A stretch of 46,128 nt of DNA, taken from positions 1-46,128 of the forward strand of contig JAGKXC010000006.1 of NCBI GenBank assembly GCA_021151535.1, read 5' to 3'. The stretch comes from Sphingobacteriia bacterium. GTDB lineage: Bacteria; Bacteroidota; Bacteroidia; NS11-12g; UBA955. Made by a program: the position numbers and the translations under genes. The notes under the pieces are model-generated. The model was not told where the DNA came from and made no database searches. It saw nothing but the letters and a program-made list of their open reading frames with translations. Numbering within the stretch: position 1 is the stretch's first letter; the number at the start of each line of letters is the position of its first letter. Of this stretch, positions 1 to 8,453 are shown in pieces.

Positions 1-1992
1 GCCAAAGACAATCGTTTTTACGAGTGTAATTCCATGGCTGCTCATCCAACGGAAGACAAAATTTTCTTGGCTACGGGAACAGGTTTGTTTGCAATTACCA
101 ACAAGGGTGCGAATGTAACCTTGTTGAAAGGTGGAAATTTTAAAGAAGTGAAGGTTGATCCAAACGGTGTAGCTTATGCAACTATTGGAACTGGTGGATT
201 GTTTAAATATGATGGCTCATCCGTTACTACAGTATCTAGCTTTACAAGCCCAGGGGGCCGCGTTGCTATCGGTATCAGTCCTCAAGATGCCAATTATATT
301 TATCTGTGTGGTGCGGCTGCCAATGGTTCATTCGCTGGTTTATGGAGAACCACCAATGGCGGTACTTCTTGGGAGCAAGTTGTAAAACAAAATTCACAAA
401 CAGATTTATTTGGTTCTAATAACCAAGGTTGGTATGATAACGTAGTTGGCGTGCATCCCAATAACAAAAACAGAGTTGTTATGGGTGGTGTTAATTTGGC
501 TATTTGGGATGATGTTGATGGATTTAGAGAGATTGCAAGCACCTTTGGTGCACCATGGAATACTTCTTATGTGCATTCAGATAAACATGTAATTCAATGG
601 AACACCAAAACAACACCTCCAACTTTAATTGTAGGTTGTGACGGCGGCTTATTCTCAACTCAAAATGAGTCAATTTGGACAAGTATTAACCGCGGATTTA
701 CAACTTTGCAGTTATACAATGTTGCTGCAAACGAATTAGGACATGTAGTAGGTGGTGCGCAGGATAATGGTACACAATTGATCAACTTTAGCGGAAACAG
801 TGTTGCTGGTAAGCCTTCACAAACTGCTATTTCAATTTATGGTGGTGATGGTTTTGATGTGGAATTCTCAAGATTTGATCCCAAAATCATTTTCATGAGT
901 ACATATTATGGTACGGTTGCGCGTAGTGGAAATGGCGGACAAGCTTCGTCTACTTTCTTTGATAGCAGACAAGATGGTAAAAAACAAACTGATTTCAATA
1001 CAACTTATTGTTTGTGGGAATCAGCGCCAAAAGTGTCTCGTTTATTCTTAGCGAAAGATGCTGAGGTTTGGATGGCAAAGAACCCTACGAATTTCACTGA
1101 AGATGTTGAATGGTATTTGGTTTCTAAGAATTTAGGGTCTGATCGAATTATTGAAATGGATTACACACCTGATGGTGATCATGTGTTTGTTTGTAAATAT
1201 AACAAGCTGTATCGTATTGATAGTCTAAATTCAGCTACATTTACTTTGGACGCAAATCCTGGAATCAATGATATTCCAACTCCTATTTCAACAGTAACAA
1301 TTACACCTCCAGCTGCTAGTGGCAGAACCATTACCTCTGTAAATGTGGATCAATCTAATCCTGAGCACGTTGTGGTTACTTTGGGTGGTTACGGTAATAC
1401 TAGTTATGTTTTCGAAACTAACAACGCATTGGATGTTACTCCAACTTGGAAAAATATCACTGGCAATTTGCCAAGCATGCCTGTTTACGATGCAGTTGTA
1501 GACGTTGACGATCCTAGCAGAATCATTTTGGGTACTGATTTCGGTATTTTTGTGACTGAAGATGGCGGTACCACTTGGGTAGAAGCTAATAATGGAATGT
1601 CTCGCACGCCCGTGTTTGAAATTCGTGCATACGAATGGAGACCTTGGGAAGGTATGACCATTTATATTGGTACACATGGTCGTGGTTACTTTAAGTGCAG
1701 CTCTTTGTTAACCAATACGAAATCTGTTAAGAGAAATCAAAATGTTGCGATGAAAGTATATCCTAATCCTGTATTAGATAAGACTACGATTGGCTTCAAC
1801 GCGGTTGCGAACTCTGAGGCAATATTAACCGTAAGAGATATTCAAGGGAAAGTGGTATTTTCTAAGAAGTTGCAAGTAACAGTAGGAGAGAATGAGGCTA
1901 CTGTTGATATGAATAATTTTAGCAAAGGATACTATTTTGCTGAAGTGCTTCAAAACGGCAATAAATCGGTTGCCAAATTGTTGAAACAGTAA
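1..1992 (+). CDS. Secreted beta-propeller (BNR/sortilin-like) protein with T9SS C-terminal sorting domain, 5'-truncated by window
   Basis: The reading frame is already open at base 1, so the true start and any signal peptide lie upstream; about 663 residues are visible. Asp-box (BNR) motifs recur, for example TTNGGTSW near the start and TEDGGTTW near residue 520, as in sortilin/VPS10-like or glycosidase-like beta-propellers that are exported. The last ~80 residues (from VYPNPVLDKT to KLLKQ) are a type A sorting domain of the Bacteroidota type IX secretion system, which is cleaved on export across the outer membrane and often replaced by a lipopolysaccharide anchor. There is no catalytic signature I can name, so the substrate is unknown; adhesion or glycan binding/hydrolysis are both possible. 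A strong terminator follows 19 bases after the stop. Export by T9SS is well supported; the molecular function is not. Confidence 0.85.
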   Translation, partial: AKDNRFYECNSMAAHPTEDKIFLATGTGLFAITNKGANVTLLKGGNFKEVKVDPNGVAYATIGTGGLFKYDGSSVTTVSSFTSPGGRVAIGISPQDANYIYLCGAAANGSFAGLWRTTNGGTSWEQVVKQNSQTDLFGSNNQGWYDNVVGVHPNNKNRVVMGGVNLAIWDDVDGFREIASTFGAPWNTSYVHSDKHVIQWNTKTTPPTLIVGCDGGLFSTQNESIWTSINRGFTTLQLYNVAANELGHVVGGAQDNGTQLINFSGNSVAGKPSQTAISIYGGDGFDVEFSRFDPKIIFMSTYYGTVARSGNGGQASSTFFDSRQDGKKQTDFNTTYCLWESAPKVSRLFLAKDAEVWMAKNPTNFTEDVEWYLVSKNLGSDRIIEMDYTPDGDHVFVCKYNKLYRIDSLNSATFTLDANPGINDIPTPISTVTITPPAASGRTITSVNVDQSNPEHVVVTLGGYGNTSYVFETNNALDVTPTWKNITGNLPSMPVYDAVVDVDDPSRIILGTDFGIFVTEDGGTTWVEANNGMSRTPVFEIRAYEWRPWEGMTIYIGTHGRGYFKCSSLLTNTKSVKRNQNVAMKVYPNPVLDKTTIGFNAVANSEAILTVRDIQGKVVFSKKLQVTVGENEATVDMNNFSKGYYFAEVLQNGNKSVAKLLKQ

Positions 1993-2011
1993 TTTAATAG
2001 GAATTCAATTG

Positions 2012-2042
2012 AAAAGCCCCGTAATAAAACGGGGCTTTTTTT
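2012..2042 (+). terminator. Rho-independent terminator of the T9SS protein gene
   Basis: The hairpin arms AAGCCCCG and CGGGGCTT are separated by a short TAATAAAA loop and followed by a run of T. It lies just after the stop at 1992 and, on the other strand, downstream of dapF, so it may serve both convergent genes. Confidence 0.9.
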
Positions 2043-2114
2043 ATGGTGTTTCTGCGGGTTGAAATCCTGTTGTTTCTGCGGAAAGAAATAAAGTTACTTA
2101 TGCTAATGGGTTTA

Positions 2115-3074
2115 TTACACTAATGAACCGTCGAATACACATTCCGCAGGACCAATCAAGAAAATAGAATGGTATTGTTTTTCTGCGGAAAAAGCAAAAG
2201 TAACGGATAGATTACCTCCTTTGGTTTTTACATCAATGGTATGAATAGCATTTGCGATAGGAGAAGAAGGCAGTAAATATTGTTGGAAATAGGCTATGGC
2301 GGCGGCGGTAACACCGGTTCCACAGCTTAGTGTTTCGTTTTCTACGCCTCTTTCATAGGTTCTCATGGAGATAGAAGGGTTTGAGTTTTGTGCGGCTAAA
2401 GATGAGTTGAGGGAGGGTTCTACGGCATTTACGTTGATTCCGGTGCGTTGATAGGTGTTATTGTAACGAATGGTCTTAGCCCATTGCACAAAATTAGCAT
2501 CGTTTAAATCTTTCAGGCTTGAATCCGCCGCCGCGAAAAGGTTAGTATCTAAGATTTGAATATAATGGGGTGATCCTGTATTTAATTCCCATGCCCCGGG
2601 TTCATTATCAACGGGTTGTATCACGGAAACTGGGTTCATGGATAATGAAACTTCATTGCCCTTTACAGTTGCCGTATGCAATCCATCTGGGGCGATAAAA
2701 GTCATCTTTCCTTTATGGCCAATTCCTAAGTCTATAGCGAAATGGGCGATACATCTACCACCATTTCCACACATGCTACTTAAATGGCCGTCTGAATTAA
2801 AATATACCATTTCAAAATCTGCATCAGCATGATTTTGGAGCAACATAAGCCCATCTGCGCCAATTCCAAAATAGCGGTGACAAAGTTGAAATACAACTTG
2901 ATTTACTTTTTGAAATGGCTTGCTTTTATTGAATTGTTCCTCGGCAAATGGTTGTAATTCAATTGTTTTTATCCATTTTTCCCATTGGTTTTCACGGTTA
3001 TCAATGATTACAAAATCATTTCCTGCGCCTTGGTATTTTTTGAATGTTAAACCTGAAATGAACAATTGGGTCAT
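2115..3074 (-). CDS. dapF: Diaminopimelate epimerase
   Basis: DapF interconverts LL- and meso-diaminopimelate in the cytoplasm, supplying meso-DAP for peptidoglycan and the precursor of lysine. The N-terminal YQGAGNDFVIID motif, the first catalytic cysteine in SMCGNGGRC (C102) and the second in LSCGTGVTAAA (C251, preceded by ERGVENET) are all present, so both members of the two-base cysteine pair are intact. At 319 residues it is longer than the usual ~275; extra residues sit near positions 33-57 and 222-235. The ATG at 3074 lies 21 bases after the anti-sigma gene, so dapF is probably the third gene of the ECF sigma operon. That is an unusual partner for a wall-precursor enzyme and suggests a link to envelope stress (inference). 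Confidence 0.95.
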   Translation of the reverse strand: MTQLFISGLTFKKYQGAGNDFVIIDNRENQWEKWIKTIELQPFAEEQFNKSKPFQKVNQVVFQLCHRYFGIGADGLMLLQNHADADFEMVYFNSDGHLSSMCGNGGRCIAHFAIDLGIGHKGKMTFIAPDGLHTATVKGNEVSLSMNPVSVIQPVDNEPGAWELNTGSPHYIQILDTNLFAAADSSLKDLNDANFVQWAKTIRYNNTYQRTGINVNAVEPSLNSSLAAQNSNPSISMRTYERGVENETLSCGTGVTAAAIAYFQQYLLPSSPIANAIHTIDVKTKGGNLSVTFAFSAEKQYHSIFLIGPAECVFDGSLV

Positions 3075-3095
3075 TTTTTAAATCTATAAGTAAAA

Positions 3096-4199
3096 TTAAT
3101 CTTGTAGTGCCTTAATTATTGCTGGATCCATAATTTTCTTAGGCTCTTGAATTCCTTCTTTGAGGTTCAATGCGTAAAAAATACCCTGAATTTCTAAGTA
3201 CATATTTCTGCTATCCAAACGATAAACTAAGGTGCTTTGATCGCCAAAATCTTGCAAATACAATTCCGTTTGCTGTGTAACAGCATTCCAAATTATTTGA
3301 TAACTCGGACGATTGTTTTTTGGATTTGATTTTATACCCCTTAACAGTACTAATTTTATTTTTAGGGGATATTGATTTCGATAGGGGTCGTTGTTGTAAT
3401 TGATAGAATCGGCTTGACTCAAGAAAGCAGAAGCGCCATGTTTTTCTATAACGGCAACGCTGTAAGTTGTCATGATTTGCCCGTCTAATTTTAATTTGCT
3501 GTTACCAAGACCTGTAAAATTTTCTGGGATTTTTGCTGTAGTTTTCGATTTGATTTTTGATGTTACAATCACCTCACTGCTGAGCTTTTGAATTTCTACA
3601 CGTCCAACTTGAGCGGGTAATGGCTTCGCAATTTTGTCTTCGCTTTCAGGTACAGCTTTCAAATTGTCATCAGCGGCAATATTGACATCTGCAGGTGCAG
3701 ATTCATCTTTGTATTCAATACCATTATTATCTGTTTCACCCTTTTCATCGGCAAGTGGTACATCGTAAAGAATTACGGCACTATCAGTAGCAGAATTTGA
3801 AGATTCTAAGTTATCTGAGATAACGTCTTCTTCATCATTCAAGGCGATTGTGGAATCGGCAGCAACTTGATTATTTGTTGTTGCCATTTCACTCATTTTT
3901 GATGTTTGTAAATAGGGCCATGCAATAATGGTGCTTACCACCAATGTAACTACCACTGCCGCAGCTGCATACCAGAATTTACCGGATGATTCTTCTTTTT
4001 CTTCAGCAATTCTATTGCCGATGAAAGTTCTTAATTCGTCTTTCCCTTCTTCCTTAATACCCTCAACCATCCATTGCATGAATTGGATATGTTCCCAAAC
4101 TTCCGGACTTTCCTTGGCTTCCGACAAGAACGCGGCTTCTTCTTCGGGCGATAGCTCAAAGTTGAAATATTGCTCAATTCTTGGATCGTTACGCTTCAT
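3096..4199 (-). CDS. Membrane anti-sigma factor-like protein
   Basis: A 367-residue protein with an acidic helical N-terminal cytoplasmic part (about 1-74), one clear transmembrane helix (about 75-97, WYAAAAVVVTLVVSTIIAW) and a long periplasmic region that begins with a low-complexity acidic linker (about 105-200). This is the layout of anti-sigma factors that hold an ECF sigma factor at the membrane and release it on a periplasmic signal. Its start overlaps the end of the sigma gene by 11 bases, so the two are translationally coupled. I do not see the zinc-binding HxxxCxxC of ZAS-type anti-sigma domains, so the assignment rests on layout and gene order. The periplasmic part has no domain I recognise. 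Confidence 0.7.
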   Translation of the reverse strand: MKRNDPRIEQYFNFELSPEEEAAFLSEAKESPEVWEHIQFMQWMVEGIKEEGKDELRTFIGNRIAEEKEESSGKFWYAAAAVVVTLVVSTIIAWPYLQTSKMSEMATTNNQVAADSTIALNDEEDVISDNLESSNSATDSAVILYDVPLADEKGETDNNGIEYKDESAPADVNIAADDNLKAVPESEDKIAKPLPAQVGRVEIQKLSSEVIVTSKIKSKTTAKIPENFTGLGNSKLKLDGQIMTTYSVAVIEKHGASAFLSQADSINYNNDPYRNQYPLKIKLVLLRGIKSNPKNNRPSYQIIWNAVTQQTELYLQDFGDQSTLVYRLDSRNMYLEIQGIFYALNLKEGIQEPKKIMDPAIIKALQD

Positions 4200-4764
4200 G
4201 TTGGTAGAAATCAGTGGGTTTGTAATCCTTTTTAATGATCACTTCTAATTGCTTCATACACTGATGTTTCTTTGCTTTTGCTACATCAGGATTGGCGAAG
4301 TTATTCGCTTCGGCGATGGTTTTCATATCAAATCCATCGAAGTAAAACATCAACAAGATATTTCTACAAGTATCGCCCAATAAATCCAACGCCTTCTTCA
4401 CCAATGAGTAATCCATTTTGGAATCAGCATTCATTTCTGTAGCGTGGTTGTAACTTTTAATATGGGTTTCGTCTTTCACTCTTTTTTTTCTAGCGAGTTG
4501 TTTTAACCAGAGATTTTTCACAACAGCCATCAAATAGGTTGACGGCTTTACAGTAAGTTCAAAATCTGATTTTCTAGCGTTTTGCCATAGCACAACCAAT
4601 GCTTCTTGGAGTAAGTCTTGGGCATCGTCGCGATCGCCGGAATGATTGATTACATGCTTGATAACCATCTGCTCATGTGATTTATATAATTCAATGAGCA
4701 CTTCTCGATCACCGGATCGAATTCTTCCCAAAAGGGTGACTTCGTGGGTTAACTTTTGCGCCAT
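4189..4764 (-). CDS. ECF-family RNA polymerase sigma factor
   Basis: A 191-residue sigma-70 family protein with only regions 2 and 4. Region 2 is seen around DDAQDLLQEALVVLW and the following -10 recognition helix (STYLMAVVKNLWLKQLARKK). Region 4 is the C-terminal helix-turn-helix around ILLMFYFDGFDMKTIAEANN. It should direct RNA polymerase to an envelope-stress or similar regulon when its anti-sigma partner (next gene, overlapping by 11 bases) lets go. It is divergent from degP with only about 115 bases between the starts, the usual arrangement for a sigma that controls a periplasmic protease. The target regulon itself cannot be read from this sequence. Confidence 0.92.
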   Translation of the reverse strand: MAQKLTHEVTLLGRIRSGDREVLIELYKSHEQMVIKHVINHSGDRDDAQDLLQEALVVLWQNARKSDFELTVKPSTYLMAVVKNLWLKQLARKKRVKDETHIKSYNHATEMNADSKMDYSLVKKALDLLGDTCRNILLMFYFDGFDMKTIAEANNFANPDVAKAKKHQCMKQLEVIIKKDYKPTDFYQHEA

Positions 4765-4775
4765 TGAGCAGTGGG

Positions 4776-4787
4776 TAATACGTATTA
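4776..4787. promoter_or_regulatory. 12-bp perfect palindrome between ECF sigma and degP
   Basis: TAATACGTATTA is self-complementary and lies 12 bases upstream of the sigma-factor start codon, in the divergent intergenic region. It could be an operator for a dimeric regulator. It has not been tied to a known protein, and short AT-rich palindromes also arise by chance. Confidence 0.35.
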
Positions 4788-4804
4788 ATCGAAAAAAGTA
4801 AACG

Positions 4805-4819
4805 ATTTGTGTTACAAAT
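4805..4819. promoter_or_regulatory. Inverted repeat ATTTGT-N3-ACAAAT between ECF sigma and degP
   Basis: Two perfect 6-base arms with a GTT spacer lie about 60 bases upstream of the degP start and 41 bases upstream of the sigma start. This is the second dyad in the same 115-base divergent region and is a candidate operator shared by the two genes. Confidence 0.35.
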
Positions 4820-4865
4820 TAAACATTCATGACGGTTTTTGCGTTAAAAATCCATAAAATTTTGA

Positions 4866-4873
4866 AAATTTGC
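4866..4873 (+). promoter_or_regulatory. Possible degP -7 promoter box (AAAATTTG)
   Basis: The box differs from the Bacteroidota TAnnTTTG consensus at one base and ends only 6 bases before the ATG at 4880. A TTG (4839-4841) upstream is about 24 bases away, longer than usual. If ECF sigma reads this promoter the consensus need not apply. Confidence 0.35.
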
Positions 4874-4879
4874 AGTTAT

Positions 4880-6388
4880 ATGAAACAGTTTATTGAAAGA
4901 CACAAGTTATTGGCCTTTTTTGCAGCCGGCATTTTGGGTGGTGTAGCTAGTCTTGCTGCCTTTACATTTATTTATCCTTCTGCTCAGTATGGTATTGAAG
5001 AAAAGCAAAATGCGTCGAAGCAATTAGCGCGTTATGCTTCTTTAAATACCCAGCCAGCGTTTGATTTCACGGGCGTTTCTGAAATCGCCAATCCCGCTGT
5101 AGTGCACATCAAAACTACCATTACTTCTAGTTCTTCTTCCGAACAACAACGTCAAGGTATGCCAATGGATCCGTTTGAATTTTTCCAAGGCCCTCCAGGT
5201 CAAGGATTTCGTTTTGAGAATCAAGGTCCTAGACAAGCCAGTGGTTCAGGCGTTATTGTTAGTGATGATGGATATGTTGTTACCAACAACCACGTAATTG
5301 ATGGTGCTTCAAAAATTGAAGTTATCCTAAATGATAAACGCACATACATTGCAGAGTTAGTTGGAGCAGATGCCAATACAGATTTGGCATTATTACGCAT
5401 TGCTGAAAAAGATTTGCCATTTTTAAAGTTAGGTAATTCAGACGAAGTTAAAGTTGGCCATTGGGTTGTTGCTGTAGGTAATCCATTTAATTTGAATAGC
5501 ACAGTAACTTTGGGTATTGTGAGTGCGGTAGGAAGAAATATTGATTTGATTCGATCGAAGGGTAACAAATATGCTATCGAGAATTTTATTCAAACAGATG
5601 CGGCTATCAATCCTGGAAACAGTGGTGGAGCTTTGGTGAATGTAGCGGGCGAATTAATTGGAATTAATACTGCAATTGCTTCTGAAACGGGTTCTTATGC
5701 TGGATATGGGTTTGCGGTTCCTGTGAATTTGGTTAAGAAAGTGGTGAATGATATCATGAAGTATGGGAAAGTGCAACGTGCGTTATTGGGTGTTAGTATC
5801 CAAGAAATTAATCAAACTTTGGCCGATGAAAAAGGATTAGCGGATTTGAAAGGTGTTTATGTGGCAGAAGTTGTAGATGGTGGAGCTGCAGATAAGGCAG
5901 GTATAAAGCAAGGTGATGTGATTTTGAAAGTTGCGGGTGTGGAAGTGAATTCATCTTCCCGTTTGCAAGAGGAAGTAGGTAAATATCGCCCTGGCGATAA
6001 AGTAGTATTCACCATTAGAAGGAAATCTTCTTTGATGGAAATTGAAGCTACTTTATTGAATGCAGATGGCAAAGCCAAATTAGAAACCGTAGCTACCAAT
6101 GAAGAAGATAGCTATTTGGGTATGAAGTTAACCGTGTTATCGAGAGAAGAGAAATTAGCCTTAGGTGTAAAATCTGGGGTAAAAGTAACAGAACTAGAAA
6201 ATGGAGCTTTTAAAAATGCAGGTATTCCATCTCAGTTTGTAATTACTCATGTAAACAATGAAGCGGTCTATTCTCCAAAAGGCGTTGTTTCAGTTTTGAA
6301 ATCTTTAACTGGTGCGATTACCATTGAAGGATTAACCAAAGACAAGCAGGAAAAGGTTTACGCGGTAAAATTGCCGAGTAAAAAATAG
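4880..6388 (+). CDS. degP: DegP/HtrA-family periplasmic serine protease-chaperone
   Basis: A 502-residue S1C protease with an N-terminal signal/anchor helix (about 7-30, LLAFFAAGILGGVASLAAF). The trypsin-like domain carries a complete catalytic triad: H138 (TNNHVIDG), D168 (NTDLALLR) and S248 (NPGNSGGAL). Two PDZ domains follow, the first near 300-395 (LLGVSIQEIN onward) and a more divergent second near 410-500. It degrades or refolds misfolded envelope proteins. I chose the ATG at 4880 because upstream codons (an in-frame ATG at 4829) add a non-conserved stretch before a normal signal sequence. Its divergent neighbour is an ECF sigma/anti-sigma pair, which suggests stress-regulated expression. 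Confidence 0.95.
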   Translation: MKQFIERHKLLAFFAAGILGGVASLAAFTFIYPSAQYGIEEKQNASKQLARYASLNTQPAFDFTGVSEIANPAVVHIKTTITSSSSSEQQRQGMPMDPFEFFQGPPGQGFRFENQGPRQASGSGVIVSDDGYVVTNNHVIDGASKIEVILNDKRTYIAELVGADANTDLALLRIAEKDLPFLKLGNSDEVKVGHWVVAVGNPFNLNSTVTLGIVSAVGRNIDLIRSKGNKYAIENFIQTDAAINPGNSGGALVNVAGELIGINTAIASETGSYAGYGFAVPVNLVKKVVNDIMKYGKVQRALLGVSIQEINQTLADEKGLADLKGVYVAEVVDGGAADKAGIKQGDVILKVAGVEVNSSSRLQEEVGKYRPGDKVVFTIRRKSSLMEIEATLLNADGKAKLETVATNEEDSYLGMKLTVLSREEKLALGVKSGVKVTELENGAFKNAGIPSQFVITHVNNEAVYSPKGVVSVLKSLTGAITIEGLTKDKQEKVYAVKLPSKK

Positions 6389-6427
6389 ACTTTAGAAAAA
6401 GTAACTCTGATTTGTTCTTATTTGAGT

Positions 6428-6466
6428 GTAAAAGGGCGGTTTCATAATATGGGGCCGCCTTTTTCT
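6428..6466 (+). terminator. Rho-independent terminator of degP (possibly bidirectional)
   Basis: Arms GGCGG and CCGCC, flanked by an A-run on the left and CTTTTT on the right, enclose a loop of about 14 bases. It lies between the convergent degP and dnaB genes. Confidence 0.75.
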
Positions 6467-6544
6467 ATTTGGTAAATAGAGAGTTGCAAACAGTTAAAAC
6501 ACTGTTAAAACAATATCTAAAATCAAATAGAGAATTAAAGAAAG

Positions 6545-8179
6545 TTATTCGTCTTCCAAGATATTGGGCGATATCCCACTTCCCATTCCCCAACTTCCGC
6601 CTTCAAATGGATTGATATCGTCTGCAGAGTTCATTTTGCTAGGCATAGTAGTGAATTGAGGCTGTTGTTTGCTGTATCCGCCTGGATCAAAACCACCGTC
6701 ATATCCGCCGCCGCCTTCTCTTCCAATTAACATTCTTTCTTCTGGCTCTAAGTCAACAAATTTTGAATATTGACCTACAAATTTTGCAAATGCAGAACCT
6801 GTTTCACCATGACGGTTTTTACCAATAACAATCTCGGTTAAACCAGTAACTGCCGGCGCACCACCTTCATCTTTTGGTGTATTGGTGCCCTCAGTACTCA
6901 TACCCATATTGGTGTAATATTCATCACGATATAAGAACATTACCATGTCTGCATCTTGCTCAATAGATCCTGATTCACGCAAATCTGAAAGTTGAGGTTT
7001 CTTGTTACTTCTTTTTTCAACTTCACGGGAGAGCTGCGCTAGGGCGATAACGGGTACTTTTAACTCTTTCGCCAATCCTTTCAAGGAACGAGAAATAAAT
7101 GCAATTTCTTGTTCGCGGTTTGATTGACCTTTGGTTTCAGCACGCAGCAACTGCAAATAGTCAATAATCACCATATCCAAACCCGATTGAGAGTGTACTC
7201 TGCGGCATTTGGCATTTAAATCATAAATCGATAACTGTGGGGTGTCATCAATAAAGATTTGAGCGTGGGATAGGTTGATGGTTTTATCGTGTAATCGTTG
7301 CCATTCCTGTTCGGAAAGTGTGCCTTTTTTGATTGAATCTGCCGCGATTTCTGCTTCAGCGGAAATTAAACGATTCACCAACTGTACGTCTGCCATTTCC
7401 AGAGAGAAAATCATTACTTTTTTCTGGAAATCCACAGCTGCATTACGCACCAAACTCAGTGCAAAAGCGGTTTTACCCATGGCAGGACGAGCCGCAAGGA
7501 TAACCAAATCGGAAGGCTGCCAGCCGGAGGTGATTCTATCTAAATCGCTGAATCCAGAAGCAACACCGGTAATACCATTGGTTTCGGTATTCTGTCGGGC
7601 TTCCAACTCTTTGGTAGCTTGGTTGATTAAAACATCTATGGAACGGAAGTTTCTTTTTAAACCAGAATTCTTGATTTCATATAATTTTCTTTCAGAGTCG
7701 TCTAAAAGTGTAAAAGAATCTAAGGTATCATCATAAGCTTCTACGGCAATTTCACCGGATACGCGAATCAATTCGCGTTGAATGAATTTTTGGGTTAGAA
7801 TTCTGGCGTGGTATTCTAAGTTGGCACCACTACTCACGCGATTAGTAAGGTGAGCCAAATAATAGGGTCCACCTATGATATCCAATCGCCCTTGATTCCT
7901 CAATTCATTAGAAACAGTGAGTAAATCAATTGCCGTACCTGAAACATATAAATTGTGTATGGCCTCATAAATGGCCATGTTTTCTGGCTGATAGAAGTGC
8001 TTGGGAGTAAGGATTTCAATTACCTCGTGAACACGATCGCGTTCAAGCATCATCGCCCCTAAAACCGCTTCTTCTAATTCTTTTGCTTGAGGCGGAATCC
8101 TACCAATGGCATCAGGCCCAATTTGTTTTAGAATTTCATTATTTGGTTTGCGTCTTCTGTTGCTTGTTGGCGAATCCAT
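6545..8179 (-). CDS. dnaB: Replicative DNA helicase
   Basis: DnaB is the hexameric helicase that unwinds DNA at the replication fork. The 544-residue product has the N-terminal DnaB domain (about 30-135, PPQAKELEEAVLGAMML) that binds primase, a linker helix, and the RecA-like ATPase from about 190. Walker A is AARPAMGKTAFA (about 229-240) and Walker B is MVIIDYLQLL, followed by the family sequence SRSLKGLAKELKVPVIALAQ. The C-terminal tail is glycine-rich and longer than in Escherichia coli. No intein interrupts it, although this is a common intein site. It is divergent from clpC and convergent with degP. Confidence 0.97.
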   Translation of the reverse strand: MDSPTSNRRRKPNNEILKQIGPDAIGRIPPQAKELEEAVLGAMMLERDRVHEVIEILTPKHFYQPENMAIYEAIHNLYVSGTAIDLLTVSNELRNQGRLDIIGGPYYLAHLTNRVSSGANLEYHARILTQKFIQRELIRVSGEIAVEAYDDTLDSFTLLDDSERKLYEIKNSGLKRNFRSIDVLINQATKELEARQNTETNGITGVASGFSDLDRITSGWQPSDLVILAARPAMGKTAFALSLVRNAAVDFQKKVMIFSLEMADVQLVNRLISAEAEIAADSIKKGTLSEQEWQRLHDKTINLSHAQIFIDDTPQLSIYDLNAKCRRVHSQSGLDMVIIDYLQLLRAETKGQSNREQEIAFISRSLKGLAKELKVPVIALAQLSREVEKRSNKKPQLSDLRESGSIEQDADMVMFLYRDEYYTNMGMSTEGTNTPKDEGGAPAVTGLTEIVIGKNRHGETGSAFAKFVGQYSKFVDLEPEERMLIGREGGGGYDGGFDPGGYSKQQPQFTTMPSKMNSADDINPFEGGSWGMGSGISPNILEDE

Positions 8180-8453
8180 AGAACCATCAAATTAAATTCA
8201 TGGAACTCAATTTTTGAATTTTCCGGGCGATTATAGTTGTGCACATAGCATCGTGAGAAAAAGGTGGATAATTGTTTAAATTGTCCAAAATCTTTGAGTT
8301 AAAAGTCAATTTGTCAGTTATTAATCCCAATATATCGAATGGTACAAAAAATGTAGATTCCAAGAAAACATACAGGGTAGATTTTTGTGTTAAATTACAC
8401 ATGTCATTCAACCTTGAAAAGGTAAATTTGTATAACTGCATAGATTCATTGAA
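8180..8453. other. Divergent intergenic region dnaB/clpC
   Basis: This 274-base AT-rich stretch is the longest gene-free region in the window. It holds a clpC promoter box (8423-8430) and one copy of the over-represented word GGGCGAT (8225). Open frames on both strands here overlap each other, resemble no family and are treated as spurious. I found no clear dnaB promoter. Confidence 0.6.
8423..8430 (+). promoter_or_regulatory. clpC -7 promoter box (TAAATTTG)
   Basis: An exact match to the Bacteroidota TAnnTTTG box, 24 bases before the clpC ATG at 8454. No clear TTG -33 element lies at the usual distance. Confidence 0.55.

Noticed and set aside
2046..2187. Repeated TTTCTGCGG (three copies near dapF)
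   Set aside because: The copies are few, irregularly spaced and partly inside dapF; probably chance.
4829..4879. Upstream extension of degP from ATG 4829
   Set aside because: It adds residues before a normal signal sequence and would put the promoter-like box inside the coding region.
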